Positions 10,040 through 19,194 of a stretch of DNA of 64,000 nucleotides are shown here, one piece after another. This DNA comes from Sinorhizobium psoraleae (lineage in GTDB: Bacteria; Pseudomonadota; Alphaproteobacteria; Rhizobiales; Rhizobiaceae): the NCBI RefSeq assembly GCF_013283645.1, contig NZ_JABEKV010000001.1, positions 984,577 to 1,048,576 on the forward strand, written 5' to 3'. The notes under the pieces were generated by a model, which saw nothing but the letters and a program-made list of their open reading frames with translations, did not search any database and was not told the origin of the DNA. Each line of letters opens with the position of its first letter. Positions within the stretch are counted from its first letter, which is position 1. The position numbers and the translations under genes are program-made.

Positions 10040-10825
10040 ATGCTCAAACTTATCAAGGTCTTGGCGCTTGGCGCTGTGATCGCGACGCTGACTGTCGCCA
10101 GCGCACAGGCCGAAGATCGCGATCTCAAGCCGACAATCGTTCTCGTTCATGGCGCCTTTGCCGAATCGTCGAGCTGGGATGCTGTGATCGCCCGCCTGAC
10201 CAAGGATGGCTATGTGGCGATCGCGGCGGCCAACCCGCTTCGCAGCGTCGCATCGGATGCAGCATCCGTCGCGGCGGTCGTTCGCGCCATCCATGGACCG
10301 GTGGTTCTGGTCGGCCACTCCTATGGTGGACCGGTCATCACCGAAGCCGCAAACGGCAATTCGAACGTGAAGGCCCTGGTTTATGTTGCAGGTTTCATGC
10401 CGGATACCGGCGAATCCAGCCTCACCCTGTCGGGCAAATTCCCGGGTAGTACGCTTGCCAGCGCGCTCGCACCCGTGATGCTGCCGGACGGCACGCAGGA
10501 CCTCTACATCCAGCCGTCCAAATTTCATCTCCAGTTCGCCGCCGACGTTTCAGATGACAAGGCGGCGCTGATGGCTTCGGCGCAGCGTCCAGTCGCCCAA
10601 GCTGCGCTCGCCGAACCCTCCGGCGCCGCATCTTGGAAGCTGCTGCCCTCCTACATGATCTACGGGTCCGCCGACCGTAACATTCCACCAGCGGTCATGC
10701 AGTTCATGGCCGAACGGGCACACGCCGCGAAGACTGTCGTCGTCGACGGGGCCTCGCACGCGCTCATGGTCTCGCATCCCGCCGAAGTCACCGCTCTCAT
10801 CGAAGAAGCGGCATCCGCCCGGTGA
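10040..10825 (+). CDS. Secreted alpha/beta hydrolase
   Basis: A 261-residue hydrolase with a signal peptide (MLKLIKVLALGAVIATLTVA, then SAQA-E), so likely periplasmic. The oxyanion segment is VLVHGAFAESSSWD, the nucleophile elbow is GHSYGG (Ser), and the late His is in DGASHALMVSHP, with the acid in YGSADRNIPP. Proteins of this type are often annotated as salicylate-esterase or haloperoxidase-like; the substrate is unknown. ATG 10040 follows aggagaaagc. The frame is open upstream to 9605, but that part is non-homologous and antisense to the AhpD-like gene. Confidence 0.88.
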   Translation: MLKLIKVLALGAVIATLTVASAQAEDRDLKPTIVLVHGAFAESSSWDAVIARLTKDGYVAIAAANPLRSVASDAASVAAVVRAIHGPVVLVGHSYGGPVITEAANGNSNVKALVYVAGFMPDTGESSLTLSGKFPGSTLASALAPVMLPDGTQDLYIQPSKFHLQFAADVSDDKAALMASAQRPVAQAALAEPSGAASWKLLPSYMIYGSADRNIPPAVMQFMAERAHAAKTVVVDGASHALMVSHPAEVTALIEEAASAR

Positions 10826-11055
10826 ACAGCCATATTGTCGGTCCGGAGAAGTTCCGCCTCAAACGAAATTGCGGGCACGGTTCCTGACGTCGCTCGGCCG
10901 GCGTCTGGTAGCCGCGATCCTCTGGCACAAACGCCTAGTCGTTCGATGTGATCAGCTAAACTTTCGTACAGTTCCGCAGATGCTTGCGGCCAATAGTTTT
11001 CCGGGCCGCCGGTCGCCATTCTCGTTCGCATTTCAATCATCGTGAAGGATAAAAT

Positions 11056-12036
11056 ATGCAGGACATTTCAAACCCATCGGCCGTTAGCCTCTCACGCCGC
11101 GACGCCCTGCTCGGCGGCCTCACCGCCGGTATCGCAGCGGGCTTGCCCGCGGTTGCCGCCGCAAAGACTCCGAAGCAGCCTCTCCCCGCCACCATCAATC
11201 ACGGAAAGCAAGCCATGAGCACGATCACCACCAAGGACGGCACAGAAATCTATTACAAGGACTGGGGCACCGGCCCGGTCGTTACCTTCTCGCACGGCTG
11301 GCCGCTGAACTCCGATGCCTGGGACGGCCAGATGCTCTTCCTCGCCCAGCAAGGCTTCCGCGTCGTCGCGCACGATCGCCGCGGCCATGGACGCTCCAGC
11401 CAGCCGACGTCGGGGAACGACATGAACGGATATGCCGACGATCTGGCCGCCGTTATCGAGGCGCTGGACCTCAGGGACGCAACGTTGGTCGGTCACTCCA
11501 CCGGCGGCGGCGAGGTCGCCCGCTATATCGGCCGGCACGGTACGAAGCGTGTCGCAAAGGCCGTCCTCATCGCTGCTGTGCCGCCGGTCATGGTGAAATC
11601 GGCGACCAATCCAGAAGGCCTGCCGATTGAGGCGTTCGACGCGATCCGCGCTGGCCTCGTCAAGGATCGCTCACAATTCTACCGTGACCTTGCCTCGCAA
11701 TTTTACGGCGCCAATCGTCCCGGCTCGAACGTTTCCGAGGGCACGCTCAACCAATTCTGGCTCTGGAGCATGCAGGCCGGCCTGCTGAACGCCTATGAAT
11801 GCGTCAAGGCTTTCTCCGAGACCGACTTCACCGTGGATCTGAAGAAGTTCGACGTGCCGACGCTCGTCCTGCACGGGGAGGACGACCAGATCGTTCCGGT
11901 CAAGGATTCCGCCGTCAAGTCTGCCCGGCTGATCAAGGGCGCCAAGGACATCTACTATCCCGGCGCGCCGCACGGCATTACCGCCACGCATCAGGACCAG
12001 GTCAACGCCGACCTGCTCGCCTTCCTCAAGGCTTGA
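11056..12036 (+). CDS. Alpha/beta hydrolase, cofactor-free haloperoxidase type, with Tat leader
   Basis: A 326-residue protein. Residues 1-36 form a twin-arginine-like leader, [20 protein letters not shown] then AVAAA-K. From residue 54 it matches non-heme chloroperoxidases/esterases almost from their usual first residue: [20 protein letters not shown], then [26 protein letters not shown], the nucleophile elbow [17 protein letters not shown], the acid in [10 protein letters not shown] and the catalytic His in [14 protein letters not shown]. The family's native role is usually ester hydrolysis. The leader suggests export in folded form. Start ATG 11056 is preceded by gtgaaggataaaat. Confidence 0.88.
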   Translation: MQDISNPSAVSLSRRDALLGGLTAGIAAGLPAVAAAKTPKQPLPATINHGKQAMSTITTKDGTEIYYKDWGTGPVVTFSHGWPLNSDAWDGQMLFLAQQGFRVVAHDRRGHGRSSQPTSGNDMNGYADDLAAVIEALDLRDATLVGHSTGGGEVARYIGRHGTKRVAKAVLIAAVPPVMVKSATNPEGLPIEAFDAIRAGLVKDRSQFYRDLASQFYGANRPGSNVSEGTLNQFWLWSMQAGLLNAYECVKAFSETDFTVDLKKFDVPTLVLHGEDDQIVPVKDSAVKSARLIKGAKDIYYPGAPHGITATHQDQVNADLLAFLKA

Positions 12037-12078
12037 ACCCACCACGGCTCGCGGAGCAAACCGCCGTGCTCCGCGTCC

Positions 12079-12109
12079 GGAACTGGCGCGGCCTTGCCGC
12101 GCCAGTTCC
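12079..12109 (+). terminator. GC-rich hairpin between hydrolase and SDR genes
   Basis: A perfect 14-bp stem ggaactggcgcggc/gccgcgccagttcc with a 3-nt loop, 43 bases after the 11056-12036 stop and 40 before the next ATG. The run after it (gcgatccctttct) is only weakly T-rich, so it may be a terminator or an mRNA-stabilising hairpin. Confidence 0.5.
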
Positions 12110-12148
12110 GCGATCCCTTTCTATCATCGCCTTTTTAGAGGTCATCCC

Positions 12149-13009
12149 ATGCCGAAGACTTGGCTCATAACCGGCAGTGCCAGCGGAATCGGCCACAGCA
12201 CGGCGGAACTGGTGCTCGCCCGCGGCGACAACCTCATCGCAACGGCCCGCAACGTCGACCGCCTTCTCGATCTTGCGCACCGCTATGAGGAGCACGTGGA
12301 ACTCATCGAACTCGATGTGACAGACGCGTCCGCATCGCGCGGCGCAGTCGAAGCCGCGATGGAAAGGTTCGGACGCCTCGACGTGCTGCTGAACAATGCC
12401 GGCTATGCGCATCTCAGCCCTTTCGAACAGGTCTCTGAAGATGATTTCAGGGCGGAGATCGACACCAATTTCTACGGCGTGGTCAATCTGACGCGCGCAG
12501 CACTCCCGGTGATGCGCCAGCAGAAATCAGGACATATCATCAACATTTCGTCCAGCTCGGCGCGCTTCGGCAGTCCCGGTTCCACCGCCTATAGCGCTGC
12601 CAAATGGGCGGTGAGCGGTTTCACCGCTTCGCTCGCCAAGGAGGTCAAACCATTCGGCGTCAAGGCCATCGCCGTCGAGCCGGGCAGCATCCGCACGAAC
12701 TGGACACGGGTCGCCCGCAGCCATGTCCCGCCGCTGCTGCTGGAATACGAACCAACCATCGGCGCAATCATGAGGTTAACGGAGGGCTATGCCGGCACCG
12801 AGCCCGGCGACCCCGACAAGGTGGCCTCCGTCATCTTCGATCTTTCACGCCGGGACGATCTCCCGGAACAGCTCGTCCTCGGAAGCGACGCGCTGGCGCG
12901 AATTGCCCAGAATGATGTGATCCGATCGACGGCCGCGCTCCAATGGAACGAGGTCAGCCGGTCGACGGACTTCGACGAGGATGCCACGCCCTTGCGGCTT
13001 TTGGACTGA
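12149..13009 (+). CDS. Classical short-chain dehydrogenase/reductase
   Basis: A 286-residue SDR. The cofactor motif is TGSASGIG near residue 8, and the NAG motif is in LLNNAGYAHLSPFEQ. The catalytic Ser (ISSSSARFGSPGSTAY) and YSAAKWAVSGF (YxxxK) are all present. The Arg-rich ATARNVDRLLDL after the second strand favours NADP(H). The C-terminal 40 residues are longer than in minimal SDRs. The substrate is unknown. ATG 12149 follows agaggtcatccc; a hairpin separates the gene from the Tat-hydrolase upstream. Confidence 0.88.
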   Translation: MPKTWLITGSASGIGHSTAELVLARGDNLIATARNVDRLLDLAHRYEEHVELIELDVTDASASRGAVEAAMERFGRLDVLLNNAGYAHLSPFEQVSEDDFRAEIDTNFYGVVNLTRAALPVMRQQKSGHIINISSSSARFGSPGSTAYSAAKWAVSGFTASLAKEVKPFGVKAIAVEPGSIRTNWTRVARSHVPPLLLEYEPTIGAIMRLTEGYAGTEPGDPDKVASVIFDLSRRDDLPEQLVLGSDALARIAQNDVIRSTAALQWNEVSRSTDFDEDATPLRLLD

Positions 13010-13231
13010 GACAGGAACCATCCAAGCGGATGTCGGATATTATTGAGGCTTGACAGTTTTCTACCAGGGCGGTCAAGCGACGGCATCGCCGCCAATACAT
13101 GGATTTCCATAAGTTGCGGCCGTGCAGTGGCGCGAATAGGGTACGACACGGGATCGCTGACGCTGCTATCGAGACTAGCCACTCGATATGCTGGCGCCGC
13201 CCAAGCTTTATTTTCCCTGCAGGAGTCGCCG

Positions 13232-16200
13232 ATGACGCGCGTCTGGTCGTACCGCCCCCAACTCCTGCACCTGGGTCTGTTTTTTGCGGCCTATGTGCTG
13301 GGTTGCGGCTTCGCGCAGGCACTTGCAATCGTACCCGGAACAGGCATTTCCATATGGCCTCCGAGCGGGCTTTTCATTGCAACCCTTATCCTCGCACCCA
13401 AGCAGAGCTGGCAGTGGTGGGTGCTGGTCGGCTGCCTCGGCGAGCTATTCGGCAATGCCTTGTGGTTCCATAGCCCGCTGCCCGCCGCCGTCCTGATTTA
13501 TGCCGGCAACGCGCTCGAAGCCATGGTCGGCGCGTGGCTCGTGAACCGGGTCCTGGGCCGGTCGGTCCGGCTGGAAACCCTGCAGGAAGTTCTCGTATTC
13601 GTCCTGCTAGGCGCCGGCGTTGCCTCAGTCGTGAGCGCGACGGTCGGAAGCGCGACGCTTGCCGGGTTCGGCATACTTTCGCAAACCTTCTCAGGGGCCT
13701 GGCCTCTCTGGTGGATCGGGGATGCCACTGGGGTCCTGATCGTCGCGCCGCTCGCGCTGGTCGTGATCCAGAACTGGAACGGCAAGGCAGAGCTATCGGC
13801 TGCGCGATGGATAGAAGCGTGTGCCGTGGGACTTATCCTTCTTGGCGTCGCGGCCCTTTCGCTCGGCGGCTACCTGCCCTTCGCCTATATCATCATGCCG
13901 CCATTGCTTTGGGCCGCGGTGCGCTTCGAGTTCAAGGGGGCTGCCGTTACTCTCGTCCTCCTCGCGCTAATAACCGCGATCTTCACGATATCCGGCGCCA
14001 GTCAGTTCGCCGGAAATGCCGAGAGCCAGCGCCACAACCAGATCATGCTACAACTCTTCCTGGCGATTTCGGCGTTTTCGGCCTTGGTCGTGGCCGCCAT
14101 ATCCCGGCAGCACCAGCTCGCGTTGCTGACATTGCGCCAGAGTGTGGAGGCCCTGCGCGACCGAGAGCGAGAGCTCTCGCAGATCGTGAACATGGTCCCA
14201 GTCCACATCAGACGGCTGACGCCCGAAGGCGAGCCGACCTTCTTCAACAAGCGGCTGGTGGATTTTTTCGGGTTTGACCTGCAACAGTTGAAAAGGCCGG
14301 GCACAAGCCAACTGGTGACAAACATTGAGACTCTTGCCCATCCGGATGATGCGCCCAGTCTGTTGCAGGCGGTGCGCCATGCCGTCGCCACAGGCGAACC
14401 ATACTCGATGAAATATCGCATGCGCCGCGCGGACGGCGTGTATCGCTGGGTTGATGGCCGGGCGGAACCACTGCGAGACGAAGGCGGGAAGATCTTGCAA
14501 TGGTACGCAATCTCCATCGACATCGATGATGAGGTGCGCGCACAGGAGGCCTTGCGCGACCGGGAGCGGGAGCTCTCGCAGCTTGTGGATGCCTTGCCAG
14601 TCCACATCTGGAGCTGGACGCCTGCTGGCGAGCTGGCCTACGTCAACAAGCGATCTTTGGAGGATCTCGGCATTTCCAAGGCGAACTTCGAAGATACCGT
14701 CCGGGTGGCGCAAAAGCTGGTTCACCCCGAAGATGCCCCCGAGGTGCTGCGAACGTCAGCCAACTCCCTTAAAACTGGCGACGCCTTCATGATGCGATAT
14801 CGCCGGCGTTGGAAAGATGGCAACTATCGCTGGATAGAGGCGCGCGCGCAGCCTCTGCGCGATCACGATGGAGCGATCGTTCAATGGTATCAGGTGTCCA
14901 TCGACATCGACGATCAGGTGCAGGCCGAAGAAGCGCTGAAGAGCAGCAAGCGGCAATTGGAACAAATGATCGACGCCATGCCTTTCAATATCCTGAGCTT
15001 CACCGCTTCAGGCAAGATGACCTACACCAGCAAGCGATATCTCGACGACGTTGGTTTGCCGACGGCGGACATTAAAGACTTCGATGCGCTGGCCCGAGAC
15101 GTGGCTCACCCCGACGACTTTCCAACAATGTTTCAGAGAGCATCGGATGGCTTCGCGACCGGTCAGTCTTTCGTGAACCGATTTCGCCGTCGCAACAAGC
15201 AGGGCGTCTATCGCTGGATAGAGGCGCGCGCGCAACCGTTGCGCGATGCAGATGGCACAATCGTGCAATGGTACATTGCTTCGATCGACATTGAGGACGA
15301 GATGCGCGCGCAGGCGGCATTGCGCGAGAGAGAACGCTTCCTTTGGCAACTGGTGGAAACACTGCCGGCGATGATCGATTGTGCTGCGCCGAACGGCGAA
15401 CCAGTCTATCGCAGCCAGCAACTGCGCGAGTTCCTTGGCTATGAGCTGGAGGAACTGGATGGGAAGGCCAAATCGCGGCTGAACGGCACGCTTGATGCCG
15501 GGGTCCATCCCGACGATGTCGCGGGCGTCAAGGAGCAATATGCCCATTGCCTCGCGACCGGCGAACCCTATCTCAGAAAGCACCGTCTGCGGCGCTTCGA
15601 CGGCGAATATATCTGGGTCGAAACGCGCGCCGCGCCGATGCGCAAGGACGACGGCACCATCGTGCAATGGAACATGATCTGCCTGGATATCGATGGTGAG
15701 GTGCGGATGCAGGAAGAGCTGCGCCTGGCGCAGGAGCGGCTTGCGCGCGCCAGTCAGGCGGCGAGCCTTGCCGAACTTTCGGCCTCCATCGCCCATGAGG
15801 TAAACCAGCCTCTGGCGGCGATCGTCGCCAATTCGCATGCCTGTTACCGCTGGCTGTCAGCCGAGCCGGCCAATGTTGATCGAGCGAAGATCACGACAGA
15901 ACGCGTCATCCGCGATGCCAATTCGGCGGCGGAAGTCGTCAGCCGCATCCGGGCGCTGTTCAAGCAGTCCGTGGAGAACAGGATCAGCCTGTCGCTCTCC
16001 GGCGTGATCGCGGAGGCGTGCAACCTCGTGGCAGGGGAGGCTTTGCGCCGTCGCATCCGGATCGACATCGACGTGGAAGGCAAGCTTCCGCCTATCGCGG
16101 TCGACCGCATCCAGATCCAGCAGGTCTTGGTCAATCTCATGCGCAATGGCATGGAGGCAATGGAGGCCGTCGCAGGGGAAAAATCGCTCACCGTGCGCGC

Positions 16201-16438
16201 CCGTCGCGTGGGTAGTGAGGTGCAGACCGAAATAGGCGACCAGGGAAACGGCATCGAGTTCCCGGATCAGATCTTCGAGCCCTTCTTCACGACGAAAGAG
16301 AATGGAATGGGCATGGGTCTCGCCATCTGCCGTTCGATCGTCGAGGCGCATGGCGGGCGTTTATGGGCCGAGAAAAATGAACCGCATGGCGCGCGGTTCA
16401 TTTTCACCTTACCAATCGTGGGGAAAGCGGCGCCATGA
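13232..16438 (+). CDS. MASE1-PAS(x4) sensor histidine kinase
   Basis: A 1068-residue membrane kinase. Residues 1-300 form an MASE1 sensory domain with about eight hydrophobic helices (start MTRVWSYRPQLLHLGLFFAA). Four consecutive PAS/PAC units follow, starting near residues 307, 440, 568 and 698; each ends in a pattern like YRWIEARAQPLRD then IVQWY..SIDI. HisKA is near 844 with SIAHEVNQPLAAIVA (phospho-acceptor His about 855), and the HATPase has GNGIEF, FEPFFTTKENGMGMGLAICR. The kinase core is of the FixL/DctB-like group. ATG 13232 follows aggag and begins the membrane domain, although the frame is open from 13043. It overlaps the next gene by ATGA, so it is cotranscribed with its regulators. 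The signal is unknown. Confidence 0.92.
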   Translation: MTRVWSYRPQLLHLGLFFAAYVLGCGFAQALAIVPGTGISIWPPSGLFIATLILAPKQSWQWWVLVGCLGELFGNALWFHSPLPAAVLIYAGNALEAMVGAWLVNRVLGRSVRLETLQEVLVFVLLGAGVASVVSATVGSATLAGFGILSQTFSGAWPLWWIGDATGVLIVAPLALVVIQNWNGKAELSAARWIEACAVGLILLGVAALSLGGYLPFAYIIMPPLLWAAVRFEFKGAAVTLVLLALITAIFTISGASQFAGNAESQRHNQIMLQLFLAISAFSALVVAAISRQHQLALLTLRQSVEALRDRERELSQIVNMVPVHIRRLTPEGEPTFFNKRLVDFFGFDLQQLKRPGTSQLVTNIETLAHPDDAPSLLQAVRHAVATGEPYSMKYRMRRADGVYRWVDGRAEPLRDEGGKILQWYAISIDIDDEVRAQEALRDRERELSQLVDALPVHIWSWTPAGELAYVNKRSLEDLGISKANFEDTVRVAQKLVHPEDAPEVLRTSANSLKTGDAFMMRYRRRWKDGNYRWIEARAQPLRDHDGAIVQWYQVSIDIDDQVQAEEALKSSKRQLEQMIDAMPFNILSFTASGKMTYTSKRYLDDVGLPTADIKDFDALARDVAHPDDFPTMFQRASDGFATGQSFVNRFRRRNKQGVYRWIEARAQPLRDADGTIVQWYIASIDIEDEMRAQAALRERERFLWQLVETLPAMIDCAAPNGEPVYRSQQLREFLGYELEELDGKAKSRLNGTLDAGVHPDDVAGVKEQYAHCLATGEPYLRKHRLRRFDGEYIWVETRAAPMRKDDGTIVQWNMICLDIDGEVRMQEELRLAQERLARASQAASLAELSASIAHEVNQPLAAIVANSHACYRWLSAEPANVDRAKITTERVIRDANSAAEVVSRIRALFKQSVENRISLSLSGVIAEACNLVAGEALRRRIRIDIDVEGKLPPIAVDRIQIQQVLVNLMRNGMEAMEAVAGEKSLTVRARRVGSEVQTEIGDQGNGIEFPDQIFEPFFTTKENGMGMGLAICRSIVEAHGGRLWAEKNEPHGARFIFTLPIVGKAAP

Positions 16439-17076
16439 CAACGGATGACCATGTTGTTTTCGTCGTCGACGATGACGAACGCATCAGGGAGGCGCTCGGC
16501 GAGCTCCTGGAGACCCACGGCATGCGCGCCATCGCGTTCGGTTCGGCGGGCGACTATGTGGACGCTGAAAAACCGGATCTACCTGCCTGCCTGATACTCG
16601 ACGTTGAATTGCCCGATATCAACGGCCTCGAACTGCAACGGCAGATCGCCGAGGGCGATCATCCGCCGATCGTCTTCATTACCGGCCATGGCGACATCCC
16701 CTCCTCGGTGCGGGCGATCAAGCATGGTGCGGTGGATTTTCTCACCAAACCGTTCAGCGACGCGGACCTTATGGCTGCGGTGCTCACGGCAATTTCCGAG
16801 GATCGGCGAAAGCGATCGGAGCGGGCTGAACTCGGCATGCTGAGACAACGCTATCTCGACCTGACGCCACGCGAACGCGACGTGCTGCCGCTCGTGGTCA
16901 GCGGCCTGCTCAACAAGCAGGCAGCATCGGAACTCGGAATCAGCGAAGTGACGCTGCAAATTCATCGGAGGAATGTGATGCAGAAAATGGCGGCGGCATC
17001 GCTCGCCGACCTCGTGCGCATAGCGGAGCGATTGGGAATACCGATCACTCATTCGCGCCGGGCTGGAGGAAACTGA
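16435..17076 (+). CDS. FixJ/NarL-family response regulator (RR1)
   Basis: 213 residues: a receiver domain (VFVVDDDERIREA; phospho-acceptor Asp about 56 in LILDVELPDINGLEL; KPF switch Lys) plus a LuxR-type HTH (LTPRERDVLPLVVSGLLNKQ, then SEVTLQIHRRNVMQKM). The ATG overlaps the kinase stop by four bases, so the two are translationally coupled and RR1 is the likely cognate partner. The gene is followed two bases later by a single-domain receiver. Confidence 0.93.
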   Translation: MTTDDHVVFVVDDDERIREALGELLETHGMRAIAFGSAGDYVDAEKPDLPACLILDVELPDINGLELQRQIAEGDHPPIVFITGHGDIPSSVRAIKHGAVDFLTKPFSDADLMAAVLTAISEDRRKRSERAELGMLRQRYLDLTPRERDVLPLVVSGLLNKQAASELGISEVTLQIHRRNVMQKMAAASLADLVRIAERLGIPITHSRRAGGN

Positions 17077-17078
17077 GC

Positions 17079-17456
17079 ATGGAGAAGACAGGACCGATCG
17101 TCGCGATAGTCGATGATGACCCGCGGCTGCTCGAGTCGCTGGAGGAACTGCTGGAATCCGCCGGCTATACAGCCTGCTGTTTCCGGTCGGCGGAGCATCT
17201 GCTCGCCCGTGACCTGTCGAACTTGGATTTGTTGATCACTGATATTGGCATGCCGGGCATGAACGGCTTTGAGCTTCGTGACATCGTCAAAAAGGCGCGT
17301 CCGGAACTACCGGTATTTCTGGTCACTGGCCGCCACGAGATCGCCGACCAGGGCCGCGTCAAGGGCGTCGACGGCTTTTTTCGAAAGCCATTCGATGCGC
17401 CTGCGCTACTCATTGCGATAAGCGAAGCTTTGCAGAAATCGAGAAATGGAGGGTGA
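17079..17456 (+). CDS. Single-domain response regulator
   Basis: 125 residues forming only a receiver: VAIVDDDPRLLESLEELLES, phospho-acceptor Asp about 55 in LLITDIGMPGMNGFELRD, the Thr in FLVTGRHE and FRKPFDAPALL (Lys). There is no output domain, so it is probably a phosphate sink or phosphorelay intermediate like DivK- or CheY-type proteins. It lies between the two FixJ-type regulators in the same operon, with 2- and 1-base gaps. Confidence 0.92.
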   Translation: MEKTGPIVAIVDDDPRLLESLEELLESAGYTACCFRSAEHLLARDLSNLDLLITDIGMPGMNGFELRDIVKKARPELPVFLVTGRHEIADQGRVKGVDGFFRKPFDAPALLIAISEALQKSRNGG

Positions 17457-17457
17457 C

Positions 17458-18153
17458 ATGAGAATTGACCAGCCGCTCCGCAGATCGGCACCGCTGTCGC
17501 GGCAGCACAAGAATGACACAAGTGAGCCTCTCGTTATCATCGTTGATGACGATGCGGCCGTTCGCGAGGCCTTGTCGGAGCTGATCCTCTCAGCGGGCCT
17601 GCAGCCCATGAGCTTCGCCTCGACCCATGAAGTCCTTGACGCCGACATACTGGACAGTCCGGGCTGTCTGATCCTTGACGTGCGCATGCCGGGGGCGAGC
17701 GGCCTTCACCTGCAGCACCATCTGGCGGAAAACGGCAATGCGAAGCCGATCATCTTTCTGACCGGACACGGCGATATTCCGATGACCGTGCAGGCGATGA
17801 AGGCTGGCGCGGTCGACTTTCTTACCAAGCCGGTGCGCGACCAGACGCTGCTCGACGCTGTGATAGCCGGCATCGCGCTCGACGCGGCCCGACGCGCCAA
17901 CGCCTTGGTCGTCAGGCGCAATATCGAACGCCTGGAGACGCTGACGCACCGCGAGCGCGAGATCCTGCGCGAAGTGGCGCGGGGGCGGCTCAACAAGCAG
18001 ATCGCCTTCGATCTCGGGATAAGCGAGGTCACGGTCAAGCTGCACCGCGCCAATGTCATGCGCAAGATGGAGGCCGGGTCGATCGGCGAGTTGATCAGGG
18101 CTTGGGAGACGCTGCCCATGGCGATGCGCGAGGATGGCGGCGCCTGGTTCTGA
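17458..18153 (+). CDS. FixJ/NarL-family response regulator (RR2)
   Basis: 231 residues: a short basic lead, a receiver (LVIIVDDDAAVREALSELIL; Asp about 74 in LILDVRMPGASGLHL; FLTKPVRDQTLL), and a LuxR HTH (LTHREREILREVARGRLNKQ, SEVTVKLHRANVMRKM). ATG 17458 is chosen over 17446 because ggaggg sits 5-6 bases before it and it starts just after the previous stop. RR1 and RR2 are paralogous in layout; both could take phosphate from the same kinase. Confidence 0.92.
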   Translation: MRIDQPLRRSAPLSRQHKNDTSEPLVIIVDDDAAVREALSELILSAGLQPMSFASTHEVLDADILDSPGCLILDVRMPGASGLHLQHHLAENGNAKPIIFLTGHGDIPMTVQAMKAGAVDFLTKPVRDQTLLDAVIAGIALDAARRANALVVRRNIERLETLTHREREILREVARGRLNKQIAFDLGISEVTVKLHRANVMRKMEAGSIGELIRAWETLPMAMREDGGAWF

Positions 18154-18203
18154 CGGGATCGATCCTGCCCAAGGATGTCGATGTCGCCGATGATAGGTTG
18201 TAC

Positions 18204-19100
18204 TCACATTGCTTCGATGGCTCTCGCCTCACGGGCTATGAAGTCGCAGAACAGTTTGACGCGCAAAGGCCCGGTGCGGCCGAAGGCGTGCAGCGCATTG
18301 AATGGCAGGCTCGGAAGCGCGATCTCCGATGCAAACGTGACAAGCGCACCGGCTTGCAACTCCTTCGCCACCAGACACCGCAGCAGATAGGCGGCACCCA
18401 ACCCGGCGAGCGCCGCCTGGATGAGCGCGGCGCCTGAATCGCAATCGACGCGACCGGCGGGAACAAAGCTGCTGCCGTCTGCCAGACGTACAGGCTGGCT
18501 TAAGCCTCCGAGCACGTAGCGGGCAAAGGGCAAGGCTGCCAGATGTTCGACAGGCAGCGGATTGCCCCAGGTCTCAAGAAAAGCCGGAGAGGCGACGATC
18601 GCCATCGGCAGGTCGGCCAGACGGCGGACGATCAAATCGCCTTGCGTCGGATTGCCAGCGCGCAACACGACGTCATAATCCTCCCGGATCAGATCGACGA
18701 ATCGATCGGTAAGGCCGATATCGAGATGTAAGTTCGGATTGTCGGCCGCAAAACCTGTAAACAGCCGCGGCAGCAGCAGGGGCGCCAGCTCGCTTGGCAT
18801 GCTGACGCGGAGGCGGCCGGAGAGTGCGGCATCGGACCCGATCCCCTCGTCGCTCGAATCCAGATCCCGCAAGAGCGGTGCGACGCGCTCGAAGAAGATC
18901 TGGCCGTCCTGTGTCAACGTCAGTGCCCGGGTGGAGCGCAGGAAGAGACGCGCGCCGATCTTCTTTTCAAGCCGTGCCACGCTCTTCGACACTGCCGACG
19001 GGGTCGTATCGAGATTGCGTGCCGCGGCGCTGAAGGAACCGGCCTCCACCGTTCGCACAAAGGCCATCAATCCAGACGTCTCATTCAGCAGGTTCGGCAT
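18204..19100 (-). CDS. LysR-family transcriptional regulator
   Basis: 298 residues from ATG 19100 (cggag 8 bases upstream; the open frame extends to 19136). The winged HTH is in FVRTVEAGSFSAAARNLDTT and PSAVSKSVARLEKKIGARLF, followed by the LysR substrate-binding domain (RLRVSMPSELAPLLLPRLF). It is transcribed away from the SDR gene at 19195, a standard LysR/target arrangement, with a 9-bp inverted repeat in between. The effector is unknown. Confidence 0.9.
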   Translation of the reverse strand: MPNLLNETSGLMAFVRTVEAGSFSAAARNLDTTPSAVSKSVARLEKKIGARLFLRSTRALTLTQDGQIFFERVAPLLRDLDSSDEGIGSDAALSGRLRVSMPSELAPLLLPRLFTGFAADNPNLHLDIGLTDRFVDLIREDYDVVLRAGNPTQGDLIVRRLADLPMAIVASPAFLETWGNPLPVEHLAALPFARYVLGGLSQPVRLADGSSFVPAGRVDCDSGAALIQAALAGLGAAYLLRCLVAKELQAGALVTFASEIALPSLPFNALHAFGRTGPLRVKLFCDFIAREARAIEAM

Positions 19101-19160
19101 TTGCAACTCCGCGGCACAGATCATGTGCCCGCCCATGATCTAATGGATGAGAACGCTGAC

Positions 19161-19193
19161 GTTTATCTCAAGCTCAGTTGAAAGGAGATAAAC
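19161..19193. promoter_or_regulatory. 9-bp inverted repeat covering the SD of the SDR gene
   Basis: GTTTATCTC (19161-19169) and GAGATAAAC (19185-19193) form a perfect inverted repeat with a 15-nt spacer. The right arm includes the ggaga Shine-Dalgarno and ends one base before the ATG at 19195. It could be an operator for the divergent LysR protein or another repressor, or an RNA hairpin that hides the ribosome site. The sequence shows only the repeat and its position. Confidence 0.6.
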
Positions 19194-19194
19194 A

